Source of the DNA: Symsagittifera roscoffensis
Taxonomy: Eukaryota > Xenacoelomorpha > Acoela > Convolutidae
Direction: 5' to 3'
Length of the DNA stretch: 64,000 bases
Assembly (NCBI RefSeq): GCF_963678635.1
Contig: NC_087071.1
Coordinates: 40,193,797 to 40,257,796, forward strand
A model generated the notes under the pieces. That model saw only the letters and a program-made list of their open reading frames with translations. It had not been told where the DNA came from and did no database searches. This document shows positions 23,700 through 34,727 of the stretch, in pieces (the stretch's first letter is position 1; each line of letters starts with the position of its first letter). The translations under genes and the position numbers were made by a program.

Positions 23700-25729
23700 T
23701 CGTGATAATCTGAAATTTAATTACATCCGGCAATTCGTCGCGTCATAGTCTTGAATCTAGTCGAGGTATGGCCGAAAATTATTTAATAGCCTTATAACTT
23801 TGATACCTTTAATTTTATGAATCTTATATTCTTTTTAGTTTAAGCTGTTATTTCGTGCGGTAACGGTTAAAGGAAATGCAAAAGATTCACAAGAGTTTTA
23901 TAAAGCATTTAGCGGTAAAAGTTAGGAGGTTTTATGCAGGTTTTTTTGAGTTAAGGAGGTGTCTCGTTCGTTTTTGCTCTCAAGTCGGTACATCGTCTAA
24001 GTTCTTCTAACGTCATTGATTGACCTAAGGTGTCTATGGCTTCGACAACAGTCGATAATGTCACAATTTGGAGGCTCCATGGGACTGTCCGTCGGGTCGT
24101 ACTGGTTTTCTCGCACTATTGGGTCAAATTCAACCTTCGTGTGTGGCGATGTAGGAGAGTGGATAGAAAATGCCGTCTATATGTTCTTTGCTTAATTTTG
24201 GGTGGTAAGATTTACGATGGTTACCAGCGGAATATCTAATTCAATTGTTACGGCCTCAAATGATGAAATAAGAGGAGTATTTATGCAGGTTGACAAGGGT
24301 TCGCCCGATCTCTCCTCGGAATCTTCCACTAGGCTGTAAATATTCGTTCTCCCAACAAGGATGGACGCTGTATAGTCCGGATTGGTCTGGTGTTATGCCC
24401 AATGAGGAGATCCGATATTTTCCGTGGAGGTGGTGACTTCATAGGGGAGGATGAATTTCTCTTGACCATCCCTGTAAGATTTGAATTTGAGGAGCCTAGA
24501 AAAAGATTTGGATTGGATTCAACTTTCTTACAATGTTGATTGTCAAGGTTAACTACGACTTTCTTACTTCGTCGTTTTGTTTCCTTTTCTCTAATTAGTG
24601 GTCATCCGTCTCTTCCTGGCTGTCTAATAAAATAATGGTTGGTATCGAGGGTTATTCGGCGCTCGGATGCCAGATTTGCTGCTGGAATGTAGTCAGGGTT
24701 GAATTCTACACAGTGATGGGCTGCAGATCCTCTGTTGATTTTTATTCTCCTTTAATGTCAGATGATTTGTGAGCTGAAGGGTTTTGTGTATAATCGGAGT
24801 TTCATACAATAGACGGCTTGAGATCTTTCTAGAGAATTAAATCATTGCAGTCGTCAACGTTCATGGTCTTTATAGACATGTTCAAAGATAATCGTATGAT
24901 AATTTCAGCTTTTTCTGATTTTTGGCCTTGTCCGGGCTGTCCCGACGGTATCTGATCAAAGTCGCTTTGAGGCGCTTCTTCTGTGCTTTTTCCTCTCGTA
25001 ACAGGATCTTCCTTGAACTATTCCTTGCCGCATTCCGTCTGGCGATTTCCAGTTGTTCAATTTTTGTATGGAGATTTTGTTTACTCTGTGTTACTTGCGA
25101 GCTTTTGAACCAACATTTCTTGCTCGCTTCACTATTCTATTTGGTCTTTTCGTGGCATAGAGGTTTACCAGCTGCCTGTTCTGTCAGAGGTTCGCCTTCT
25201 TTTGGTCGGCTGATTTTTAGAAAGCTAAAACAGATTTACGGGTTATTGTACACTTCTTAAGAGTTATAGTATGTTTTGATTCCCTCACTATTTCCTCTTG
25301 AAACCTTCATAAAACGGTTTGTCATTTTTTCTTTAATTTTTCTATAGAAAATGGTCTCACGCGTTGGGTTCGCTCAGCAAGGGATTTGCAACCTCTAGAG
25401 CTTTCTGTTTCTCTGCGCGTGAGGGAAATTTTGGATGAGAACCCGAACTAGAATCGTCCGAAAATGTTTAGAAGCATTCGCGACATCGTCCTATGAAGAA
25501 GAGTCATCGTCTAGGTTACAATCCACCATGTCGTCTAACCAATCGTGTCGGCTGTCTCGGCTCCTTACTTTTTTCTTTATCTATTCATGAACGAGTTTTT
25601 TCTCCAATTTAGGTTTTTTGAGGATGGGGATTTCACAAGGTTTTGCCAGATAGTGTTTGGCGATCTACCAAAATTGGCTTTAAAGAGAGAGCTTTTTAGA
25701 GATTGTTGAGTTCAAATTCTTAAACAGTT

Positions 25730-26336
25730 TTTAATTTTCAACAGTGCTTATTCTAAAAAAGGTTTTGTTGCCATAGCCATAAAATGTTCTTCGATTGTTC
25801 TAATCAGCCTCTCGACTAAGCCTGTAGCTCTGTGATTGCCCACTTGGCAGAAAATAACTTCTATATTTTGTTCATAGCAAAGTTCGCAAATTTCTTTCGA
25901 AACAAACCCCAAAGCTTGGCCCGTTCTAACAGTTCTAGCTGTCTCATGAAACGTTATGAATTTCTAAGAAAATTGATGACCGACTTTCCTGATGTACTAG
26001 ATAATTTTCGAGCTAAAGGAAATTTAGAAAATAGATCTATGCAGACGATTATGTGTTTTTTGTTCCCCAAGTCAAAAGTAACGAACCGGCAAATTTTTTT
26101 TACTTCCAATTCTTGGTTTGGATCAACGACTAGTGGGAGTTTTCCGAGGTCTCTGTGCTTTCTTAATGGCTTAAGATTTGTACCTGCTTTTACGCACTCC
26201 ATGAACTTGGATTTCCCGATAACTTTTCGGCCACCAAATGTAGAGTTTCGCCAGGCTCTTCATGGCGATTTGGAAAGTTTGTGTTGCTTAGTAGGCCTAA
26301 CGGGTGCCGGGATAACGAATCTTCCATCAAAATAAA
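25730..26336 (-). pseudogene. Integrase core remnant (relic element)
   Basis: Contains KKHIIVCIDLFSKFPLARKL, the strand around the first catalytic Asp, then further on EQNIEVIFCQVGNHRATGLV followed by the catalytic Glu, as in Ty3/gypsy integrases. Several frame changes and stops make it non-functional. Confidence 0.8.
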
Positions 26337-26940
26337 GTCATTCCCCATTAACATGTAAGTTTTATTTAGAGTTTATAGTAATTTCCCATCTGTAAAATGT
26401 TTTGCTTTCGTTTTTAGTCTAAAGATGTAACGTGTTTTTTTAGTACAAGATCTTGTTTTGTGAATAGAGCGATGAATTTCGAGTCAAAAATTTAGGGCAA
26501 ACAGAGTGTGAATATTTTATGCTGAATCTTTTTTGGACTTTCCTCATAAGTTTGAGTTCGGTCTTTCGAAAGCCCATTGGGTAGCTTGTGCTGGGTAGTG
26601 AAAAAAATTTTTTTTCAAGTGGATTCTCTTGATTAGGCTGGATAGAAAAACAAAATTGCTTGGAAAATCAACTATTTAACAGGATGGAGAGCAGTCTTCT
26701 GTATTTGAGTGAAACTTTTGGCGAACTGAAACTTAAGAGTGAGAGGAAAAAAGTGGACACATCTTCTGCAGCGTTCTCAATTCATTTCTTACGTCCAGTT
26801 TGCTGCAAATTCAGGTTTTTGTCCAATTGACCAATCACGTTGCAGTATTTTGAGTTATATGACTCGGTTTTTGAGAGATTTTGTCTCTTATTTCAGACCG
26901 GTAATATCCAGGCACGAAGTTCTTAACGCCGAGAAGGAGA

Positions 26941-27252
26941 CTAGTGTGATTTAGTGAGGCATACGAAGTTTTTCTTCATCATATGAAACGGGTACGGGAT
27001 CGCCCTATGGATGTCTGGATAAATATTCGACGGATCCCATTTCTTTAGCCGGCGGATGTTCAACGGTAAAATTATAAGGTGAAGTTTATCTGCCCAACGG
27101 GCAGGGCAAGATTGGGCCGATTTCGTGGAATTAGCATCCTTGAAGGCTCCAATTAATGCTTTATGATCTGATAGGATTGATAAATGTTGTCCCAAAAGAT
27201 AGTTTTTAAAACGATCTAGTGCCCAGAATAAACACTGGAGTTTTGAGTTCAT
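26941..27252 (-). pseudogene. RNase H remnant (relic element)
   Basis: Contains LFWALDRFKNYLLGQHLSIL followed by SDHKALIGAF, the conserved end of the Ty3/gypsy RNase H domain (the D of SDH is catalytic), then a Trp-containing tail. It is truncated at both sides by frameshifts. Confidence 0.8.
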
Positions 27253-27352
27253 CAGTGCCGTATTTTAATTCGGTTATTTTAAGTGATCTGCTCGCAAAAG
27301 CAACCGCTTACCAAATTCTCCTATAATCTTGCTGAAGAGAAGCGTCGAAAAC

Positions 27353-28100
27353 CTATGTGAGATAAGTCGCAATTTCTCTTGTTTTAAGTTTGACGTCGAA
27401 ATGGTGATTTGTCACTGTATTGCAAATTTCCTTCTCCATATTCTCGAACGCTGAGAGATGTGTGTCTGATAACTCAAACCGTTTTTTTGCATAAGCTCTC
27501 TGATCGGTGTGGATAAGGATGCTAAAATTGGGATATATTTTTACATTGGTTAACTGAACCCATTTTAGGTTGCGGATTGCATTGGATTTATGAGCCAAAG
27601 AGGTGGTTCCATTTTCGTCAATCTTGCTTCCCAACCACTCTGTGTTATGGGTTGAAAATTTACTTTTTTCCAATTTTATAGCTATTCCCTTATTATCTAG
27701 GGTTTTTAAAATGTCTGAAACCAGTTTGCAATTATCTTTAGCGCTTTTTACTGTAGCAATTGAAATGTCCTGTAATTAACCATATGGTCAAACGGTCCAT
27801 TACGCATTGTAATTTGGCATATTCCCCTGGCCGTAAAATCCCGTTTTGAATCGATATAAGCCCGTCACGTTTCCTCCATTTGAGATAAAAATACATTGAT
27901 TACTCGAGTTTCTTGATAATAGTATCTGGCTATATGCAGACTTAAGATGAAAAGCAGACTTCAGTCTCGTCTTGGTCCTTAAATGATAGAGCGACGTTGT
28001 TTTTTAGTTTGAACAAATTACCCATTTGATACCTATTAAGGAAAATTGCTTATTTTGAATTCAATGCTAAAGTAATTGATTCGTCATTTTTGCTTTTATG
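27353..28100 (-). pseudogene. Reverse transcriptase remnant (relic element)
   Basis: Fragments include a stretch like GLYRFKTGFYGQGNMPN at about 27800-27860 and KSKFSTHNTEWLGSKIDENG near 27660-27600, matching the RT palm and thumb of the intact element. The YLDD-bearing region is not recoverable in one frame. Confidence 0.75.
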
Positions 28101-29039
28101 ACGATAGGGAACATAAAACAAATTTTCGAACAGGTGAGCTTTTCTATATGACTGTCGACAAGTAACTGAGTGTTGCAGAGTTTGAGTTCAGGGAGTAAGG
28201 CTATAGGTGTACGCTTGCTTTTTACTTTAAATGGTTTTAGTGGTTCCTGAAAGAAATAGTTTCAGTAAAATTTTTGATCCACCTGTTCTTGATAGAAGGT
28301 CAAGAAATCCATTAGAGATGTACAATTTTAACTCACGCTGTTGTGGTGTGTCAGAGATTAGACTACAGTGGGCATCAGAACTGAATTGGATCAGGTTTAA
28401 TCCCTTCACGACGGGGTTTTCATTTGGAAGTGTCCGTATAAAGAAATGTTCGGGTGGCGCCTGCTTTTGGCATACTTTTATCCCCAGGTTCGTTTGGATA
28501 TCGTTGACCAGCAAGTTTCCTTCCTCCCCTCAGTGATAAATAACTTTTGAGTTCTTGCGTCCCATCAGTTCAATTGTAACCCTACCACGACCTTTCCGAT
28601 AATGTTTATTGAGCTCCCGAATCCTTGATAGGCCTTTTTTGTAATTTCGACAACTGAATCAAATCATAAGAATCTATCCCTTATCTTGAGTTCGTTCCCA
28701 TACTGTTTCAAGAAGGATACTGAGCTGGCTGAAACAGTTCGATTTTGGTAGAGAATGGACTAAAGTTTCCGATAGATACTTTTAATTCCTATAGACACTT
28801 TCTTTAGCTCTTGTCCTTCGTGTGTAAAAACTGTTCTTCTTGCCCTTCGACCCTGTCCTCTATAGCGTTTACTTTTATGTCATTATCAACTGTCAAAACT
28901 AGAAAGTCTTCCGAGTCTATTTCAAATTCTGAGTTGTTTTGTGCGCTATCCCTGTGGGTTTCTTTTTCGGGTAACCTCGAGTTTTACTCAACAACTTGGT
29001 TTGTGCCCAGGCTGTGTTTTTGCAGTTTTTGGCAAAACG

Positions 29040-29622
29040 ATCTTTACGGCCGCAATTAACACTATTTCGCGCTCTAGCGGGGCAAGATGTAGGGTGTCTT
29101 TTCTTGAATTGACCACAATTTCTACATAATTAACTTCCTGAAATTTTCAAGGTCGGTTCGCATTTTTACGAAATATAATTTGGGAAAGAACTGTTTACAG
29201 GATGTTTTACAAACGGTTGATATATCTTTGTGCCTTTTTCGTGGACTAGTACATAATCTAATACATTCTCTTGGGTTATATATTCGATACACAGATTTTT
29301 CTGAATTTCCACATTTCTCCTGTTAGTAATAAAAGTATTTCTTACTAGTTCCGTCTCCAGGTCATCTAGTTTTTTTTCTAGTGACTCGCCCAAAGAATTT
29401 GTATTTTTCATAAGTCAGGTTTGTAGTTATAGTGAGCATGGTTTTTGATAACTCCCAGATTTTTGCAAAGTTTATGTCGAGGAGTCTTTTTCCAGAGTTT
29501 TTATGTGATACCGACTTTTCACCAGACCGACCTACTAGATCAAAAATTTTGTCAATCAGAAATCTTTTTTTTTCGATTAAATAAAACCCAAAACGCATGT
29601 TACTTATAATCGGTTTTATCAC
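29040..29622 (-). pseudogene. Gag remnant with zinc knuckle (relic element)
   Basis: Peptides with FITNRRNVEIQKNLC (about 29340) and the Cys/His pattern CRNCGQFKKRHPTSC (about 29130-29085) parallel the gag of the intact element, which has CMKCGGLFAKGHLAVC at the same place. Frames are interrupted. Confidence 0.7.
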
Positions 29623-30232
29623 AAGAGAACAAATAGTAGTAAGTCATGAATAATCTTAAGTTGGAAAGAGTCCGATGTGTTTCGCAGATACAGAGCCCCC
29701 CCCCCCGCCGATACAAAAATTTCATTACAAAAAATTTTTTGGTCTGGTTTTAAAATGTCCTCAACTCTGTCCGCGCGATAACCAGCTGTACATGATTTTT
29801 AAACTCATACCCTCAGTTTGCAAGACCATTTCTTAGACCATTATGCTCTTGGATACTTATTGATTTGTAGGTTTATTTTGTTGAAACGTCTTCTTAAATT
29901 TCTAAAACTGTAAAATTGCCTGAAAAACATCTGCCGAAACAACAAAAGTGATTTGAAAATTTACTAATTTCTAAATGAACCTTCAGCCTGGTCATTTTTC
30001 AGTTTTTTTTTTGCTTTTCTGGCAATATGTCTTTTTGAATCTTTTAGAACCTTTGCTGGGCTGCGTATTCTCATTTGGTATAGATTTCTTGCGTTATAAC
30101 CTTCATATGAATAAATTTCACCATTATGCGTAAAGGGTCAGTATTCGGAGAAATCCTTGCAATCAAAAATTGGTTTTCCTAAGCACAGAAGTAGTTATCA
30201 GCGAGCGAGCCTTGTTTATGGCTTAAACCGAG
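29623..30232. other. No gene recognised; poly-C tract
   Basis: Holds a pure C run at about 29697-29709 and otherwise AT-rich DNA. It ends at an assembly gap. Confidence 0.5.
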
Positions 30233-30432
30233 NNNNNNNNNNNNNNNNNNNNNNNNNNNNNNNNNNNNNNNNNNNNNNNNNNNNNNNNNNNNNNNNNNNN
30301 NNNNNNNNNNNNNNNNNNNNNNNNNNNNNNNNNNNNNNNNNNNNNNNNNNNNNNNNNNNNNNNNNNNNNNNNNNNNNNNNNNNNNNNNNNNNNNNNNNNN
30401 NNNNNNNNNNNNNNNNNNNNNNNNNNNNNNNN
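30233..30432. other. Assembly gap (200 N)
   Basis: Two hundred unknown bases, possibly a nominal gap size. The gap falls at the left end of a MITE, where G/C homopolymers and nested repeats would be hard to assemble. Confidence 0.99.
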
Positions 30433-31134
30433 GATTTTGAAAAAATAATTCGAAAACTTTGACGACCTGTTTTTTTAGGCCGATCAACATTTTATTGATT
30501 TTCCGAGCTCTCTTAAAACACTAAAAAGAGGCTGTGCAACTGGGGCGGATTTAGGGGGGGGGGCGGGGGGGGGGCGGACGCCCCCTCCTCAGGGATTCGA
30601 CCCCCTGCCGACCCAAAGGGTCCCCCCTTTGATACTTTTTCAGAAATCAATTTTTGGCCGACCGACCCTAAAATTTTTCTAAAGGCGCCTTAGGCGCCAA
30701 TATATACTAACTTTGAGGGGGAGCGCGCGCCAAAAAAACGCGATTTTTTTGTCAAAGTTTTTCAAAAATTGCCCGAAAACGGCTTTTCTGACTGTTTTTT
30801 CAAAAATTTGCCTGCGGCGCAGAAAATTTAGCCAAAGTAGGGGCAAAACAGTGCTTTGGGAGAGCTCGAAAAATCAATTTGGTCGACCTAAAAAAAAAAA
30901 AAAGGTCGTCAAAATTTTGGAAAATTTTTTGAAAATCCGCCCCCCCCCTCGAGAAAATCCTAGATCCGCCCCTGCTGTGCAAATTTATGAAAAAACTGGT
31001 TAAAAAGCCTTTTTTGGAGTAATTTTTGAAAATTTTTGAGAAAAAAATTGCGTTTTTTGGCGCGCGCTCTTCCTCAAAATTAGTATATATTGACGCCATA
31101 GGCATCTTTAGAAAAATTTTAGGGTCGGTCAGCC
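30433..31134 (+). mobile_element. hAT-like MITE copy B, left part (interrupted)
   Basis: Pieces 30433-30531 and 30983-31134 follow the same order as copy C (44328-44732): the block with CTTTGACGACC, the GAGCTCTC block, the GCGCGCGCTC block, then TTTAGGGTCGGTCAG. Copy A interrupts it at 30540-30974. The sequence resumes at 37917 beyond the inserted LTR element. The true left end is lost in the assembly gap. Confidence 0.75.
30540..30974 (-). mobile_element. hAT-like MITE copy A (nested)
   Basis: A 435 bp non-coding element with terminal inverted repeats CTGGGGCGGATTTAGG (left) and CAGGGGCGGATCTAGG (right end, reverse complement). It is flanked by an exact 8 bp duplication CTGTGCAA at 30532-30539 and 30975-30982. 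Eight-base target duplications and C-A-GGGGC-type ends are typical of hAT elements. It lies opposite in orientation to copy B, into which it inserted. No transposase is present. Confidence 0.85.
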
Positions 31135-31349
31135 TGATAAAATGTTACTTTGTTGTAGCTAATTCTAGGTTAAAACTAATAAAAAGAATAAGAATTAAGA
31201 TGAATTAGTCGATAAGTTAAAACATTAAAACAATGAGAGATCATTCTCTCCGCCGGAGAGAATGGCTCATGAAGGTCATATATGAGTGACCGGTTAATTA
31301 ACTAAGTATGTTTTGCAATAATTGCAAAACCTGATGTAAGATCACAACA
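31135..31349 (-). repeat. 3' LTR
   Basis: 215 bp, TGATAAAATG...ATCACAACA on the plus strand. It has a 21-bp hairpin (ATTCTCTCCGCCGGAGAGAAT) and a TTGCAATAATTGCAA palindrome. It differs from the other LTR at the G/A in TTAGTCGATAAG. Confidence 0.97.
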
Positions 31350-31358
31350 TTCCCCTAA
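31350..31358 (-). promoter_or_regulatory. Polypurine tract
   Basis: On the minus strand TTAGGGGAA lies directly before the 3' LTR start (TGTTGTGATC), the expected place for plus-strand DNA priming. Confidence 0.75.
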
Positions 31359-31834
31359 GCAGGAAAAAATTTAAATTGCGAATAAGGTAATGCACTAAAA
31401 CTAACTATGACTGACTCCTTTCTCCCCCTTTAAGGACGAGGGAAAAAAATTAAAGCGCCTTAAAAATGAGGAACTGACACTAACTAAAGCTCCCTATAGC
31501 CTTAAATATAGCTATTATAACTGCAAGAAAGATTATCCGGAATCCAACGGATAGGGGTTATGTTAAAGCAAAATAAAATGCGGTGAAGTTTACCCAACGT
31601 TTTATGGGAGGGGTCTTGCTTTGTAATAGGCTAACTAAAGGGAAGTCGATTTGGATGATTTATGAGAGCACACGATGATGTTTTCTTTTTTTTTTTTTGG
31701 ATTAAGTTTATCCGAAGGATAAAGTTCTTACGTTTACCGATCGACAAATTAGTATTTGAAGATTAGCACCAGTTTATAAGGTAGTATGTGCTACTTGGTA
31801 AGCCAAAATAACAGATTAGAGTATAGCTGAGTGA
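31359..31834 (-). other. 3' untranslated part of the LTR element
   Basis: Between the last pol codons and the polypurine tract. No coding frame of note. A T-run (RNA-sense A-run) is at about 31686-31698. Confidence 0.6.
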
Positions 31835-32175
31835 TTACAAAGATTTATATTCTTTTAGAAAGTTTTCAAGTTCTGTGTTGAAAAGTTCGCTATCGAGATC
31901 GGAGTGATCTCCAAAATTTTCTATTTCCATTCTCAGTGATTCGTCGGTTGATGAAGTTGACATTTGATCAGGTGATGTTGAATTTGAATCTAAGACAATT
32001 AACTCCGCCGGATTTGTCTTGTTGATGGTGTCGTGTGGTCCTTCAATTTCTATCACGATAGGATCGGCCGCCGAACCCGAGGCTTCTTGAACGTTCTCTA
32101 CTGCATCAATAAAATAACGTTTACCATAAAATTTTGGTGGACCAACATTTCTACTGGAGCGGCGGATGGTAGGAG
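31835..32175 (-). CDS. Pol C-terminal tail (frame-shifted)
   Basis: The frame read here extends upstream without ATG from the apparent start at 32056. It contains RRSSRNVGPPKFYGKRYFID, a basic tail typical of Ty3/gypsy pol C-termini, then an acidic Ser-rich end. It lies in a different frame from the integrase ORF, whose own stop at 32098 follows an out-of-frame stretch. A one-base indel near 32175 best explains this. Confidence 0.65.
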
Positions 32176-34323
32176 GAATTTACCGGAAATGCTGGTAGGG
32201 TTAGCAGGTATAGTACACTCGTCAGGTAAAGTACACTCGTCGGTTGAGTCATTAATCTCGAACACCGGGAAGTCCGTATTTGAATCGTTATCCATTGGAT
32301 TAGGCACGTCTTGCAGGTCCTGTTGTTCAATGGTGTCATTACCCCTTCCCTGGTTTATGGTTCTCTGCTCCTCAGTACTATGTGTTCGGTTGGCGGGTAT
32401 TATACTTATTGGGCACTCGTAAAATTGGTCCAAAGGTTGTTCTCTGCTTGGTTCAATGTCGTTTTCTAAAATCTCAGATTTTATTTCAGGATTGGTTATG
32501 GTGTGATTAGAATTATTTGCGATTGAGAGGTGAGGTGTAAGTGAGTCTGAAATAAAACGCTCTCTGGCTACATCCCTACAAGGGAAGCCGCCCGCTATCC
32601 ATTCCCATTCACTTGTATCCGAAATATCCGAAGGAATTAGCATAGATTCATCCGAAGCAAGGTAACCTGGAGGAGTTGATGACTTCTTTGAGTAGCGTGT
32701 TTGACTTCTTGTAGTATTGCGTGATGACCCTGATATGCGTGTCCTAGTTAAGTTGTCAGAAGGGGTCGGATCCACTTGTCTGGTCCTTTTTTTTGTTGGC
32801 TTTTTCGTTCCTGATTTACGTCTTACGCCTTCCAGTTTCTGACCTACTTCAACATTAGGATTAGGAAAATAGGGGAATGAAATGTTTCCTTTAAAAGGTC
32901 TGATTTTATTTGAAGTAGAAATAGGAATCGCAATGTCGGATTTTCGAATTATTTTTCCGTCGGATAATTTTACTGTTGAAGTAGAAGAATCTATAATTCT
33001 TTTATTTAGTTCCTTATAGAAACAGACTCGGTTGATGTTACCGTTAGTTTTCCGAAGGATTTTACCTTTGAATGGACTTTTGATTGGTAGTCTATTTGGG
33101 ATGATTTTCGAGGATGAAGCATAGTCCGTGTCGTATCCTTTTTCTTTCGGGTTTTGATTCTTCTTCGCTATCAAGTCGTCCTTGTAGCCATCCTCTAGTC
33201 TGTCGTCCGCATTCCAATCCTTAGCTCGTTCCTTAGACAGAATTGATTTCCCTTTGTCTAAAATTCCAAAGGAGGGTTTAACAGAGGCTAGTTGTTTCCA
33301 AATAGTATTTGGTTTTCTGTTATAGCGGATTTCGAAGGGTGAACATTTAATTTTTGATTGATAGGTAGAACGTAGATTCCAGATGATTTTTGAAACGGCA
33401 CTCTGCAGTGTGTTTTTATGATGTTCTTTTGAAATAGCCAGTAGTTTGATTTTCACAGTGTGTACTAATTTTTCAACTAATCCGTTGGAACGGTGGTCGC
33501 CTACTGTACAAAAGATTATTTTGATGTTGTTGGAATCGCAGAATGATTTGAAGTCTTGACTTGTAAAGCAAGTAGCGTGATCTACCCTTATAGAATAAGG
33601 TATCCCGTGTAAGAATATGTAGTCTTGTAAAAATTCTACAACTGTTTTTGAAGAAGTAGACGATGTAATTTTTGCCGACGGGAATTTAGAAAATCTGTCG
33701 ATACAAAGTAAAATGTATTTCTTTGGCCCCCAGTAAGAATCCAAAGGACCCGCGAAATCTAAATTAAGTTCTTCGTTCGGTTCCGATAGTGGAGGAAGTT
33801 CACTAATTTGTGACTTAGGAATGACAGTTTTCAAATTCTTACCCGCCGATGTACATTCTGAGCAATTTATCCCGTGAAAGTAGATTTGCCTGTTAATATG
33901 AGGCCACCAGATGTATTGAGCCAAGTATTTCATTCCAAATTGACCTGGATGTGTTTCGTGGAGAGTCTTCATCATTGCGCTTCGTAAAGTAAATGGAATA
34001 ACGAGTTTACCGTCCATATAGAGCAATCCGTCAGATTCGTGCAGGTCTCGGGTAAAATGTTTGAAGTACGGAGAATCCGCATTAATCTTCTCCACCTTAT
34101 TTTGAAGTGCTGTAACAATTGGGCTTAACATGGGATCGTCTTCTGTCAAGAGAGCTACTAACTTGGCGTTAAATAAACTATTCAAATCCAAGGGTCGATC
34201 CGGCAACTTCAAGTTTTCGCGGTATTTTTTAACTAGATTAGCGTGGTCTGGTAAAAGTTGAAAGTCTAAATCTACGGAAATACCGGAAGTGGTGGGATTA
34301 ATTACAATAGTCTTATTATTCAT
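32098..34323 (-). CDS. Integrase region of pol
   Basis: 741 codons. The N-terminal zinc-binding part has HETHPGQFGM then CSEC. The catalytic core has LDFAGPL (D at about residue 189), RVDHATCF (D at about 248) and GLVEKL (E at about 284), with 35 residues between the second Asp and the Glu, that is D,D35E. A long Lys/Ser/Pro-rich tail follows. It catalyses insertion of the element's cDNA. The ATG at 34323 is probably not a true start: the frame continues upstream but is shifted by one base in an eight-T run at 34341-34348 relative to the preceding frame. Confidence 0.92.
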   Translation of the reverse strand: MNNKTIVINPTTSGISVDLDFQLLPDHANLVKKYRENLKLPDRPLDLNSLFNAKLVALLTEDDPMLSPIVTALQNKVEKINADSPYFKHFTRDLHESDGLLYMDGKLVIPFTLRSAMMKTLHETHPGQFGMKYLAQYIWWPHINRQIYFHGINCSECTSAGKNLKTVIPKSQISELPPLSEPNEELNLDFAGPLDSYWGPKKYILLCIDRFSKFPSAKITSSTSSKTVVEFLQDYIFLHGIPYSIRVDHATCFTSQDFKSFCDSNNIKIIFCTVGDHRSNGLVEKLVHTVKIKLLAISKEHHKNTLQSAVSKIIWNLRSTYQSKIKCSPFEIRYNRKPNTIWKQLASVKPSFGILDKGKSILSKERAKDWNADDRLEDGYKDDLIAKKNQNPKEKGYDTDYASSSKIIPNRLPIKSPFKGKILRKTNGNINRVCFYKELNKRIIDSSTSTVKLSDGKIIRKSDIAIPISTSNKIRPFKGNISFPYFPNPNVEVGQKLEGVRRKSGTKKPTKKRTRQVDPTPSDNLTRTRISGSSRNTTRSQTRYSKKSSTPPGYLASDESMLIPSDISDTSEWEWIAGGFPCRDVARERFISDSLTPHLSIANNSNHTITNPEIKSEILENDIEPSREQPLDQFYECPISIIPANRTHSTEEQRTINQGRGNDTIEQQDLQDVPNPMDNDSNTDFPVFEINDSTDECTLPDECTIPANPTSISGKFLLPSAAPVEMLVHQNFMVNVILLMQ

Positions 34324-34727
34324 ATTAACAGTATCTACAATTTTTTTTATCTACAGGTGAATTAATTAAACTACAATTAGAGATTAAAAAATAAAGAAAT
34401 GCGGAATTAGAAATGGAAATAATTAATGTATTTGTATTAGAATAATCCGTTGGAATGCAATTTGAAGTACAAAATTCTGTTCTTTTGTGATTAAATGAGC
34501 AAATTGGAAAAGACGAGTTAATGAGTTTTAACACTGCTGCTATTAGGTAATTACGTAATAAAGCGTAATCGGAATTTTCCAGATTAAAACCAATGGCTGA
34601 GCATGTAGTTCTTATTTTCTTCGACGGATTTAATGATTTATTAATCTTATTAATGTTTGCTACTACGAATTCTTCATCGTAATGTGATATTGGAAGAGCT
34701 TTTCCTGATGGAATTCTAGAAATAAGG
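34324..34727 (-). CDS. Pol linker between RNase H and integrase (frame-shifted)
   Basis: An open frame runs through this stretch (for example DLISRIPSGKALPISHYDEE near 34715-34660, ending at a TAA at 34325). It joins the RNase H frame across one extra base near 34733 and the integrase frame across the A8/T8 run at 34341-34348. No independent gene is needed here. Confidence 0.7.

Larger units (their letters stand above)
24000..29622 (-). mobile_element. Decayed Ty3/gypsy retrotransposon relic
   Basis: Read on the minus strand, pieces of a Ty3/gypsy gag-pol occur in the correct order: gag (29622-29166), zinc knuckle (about 29130-29040), protease/RT linker (28514-28100), RT (about 28100-27353), RNase H (27252-26941), integrase (about 26336-25730) and a long C-terminal tail to about 24000. 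Many stops and frameshifts break it and no LTRs were found. The peptides resemble the intact element at 31135-37911 throughout, so it is an old member of the same lineage. Confidence 0.85.

Noticed and set aside
24922..25260. 112-codon plus-strand ORF
   Set aside because: It is antisense to the decayed integrase C-terminal tail of the relic element, whose minus-strand peptides fit the order of the intact element.
25832..26335. 167-codon plus-strand ORF
   Set aside because: Antisense to the relic integrase core, where the recognisable motifs lie on the minus strand.
30540..30974. Coding potential in the MITE
   Set aside because: Frames here occur in several MITE copies with differing indels and hold no transposase motif.
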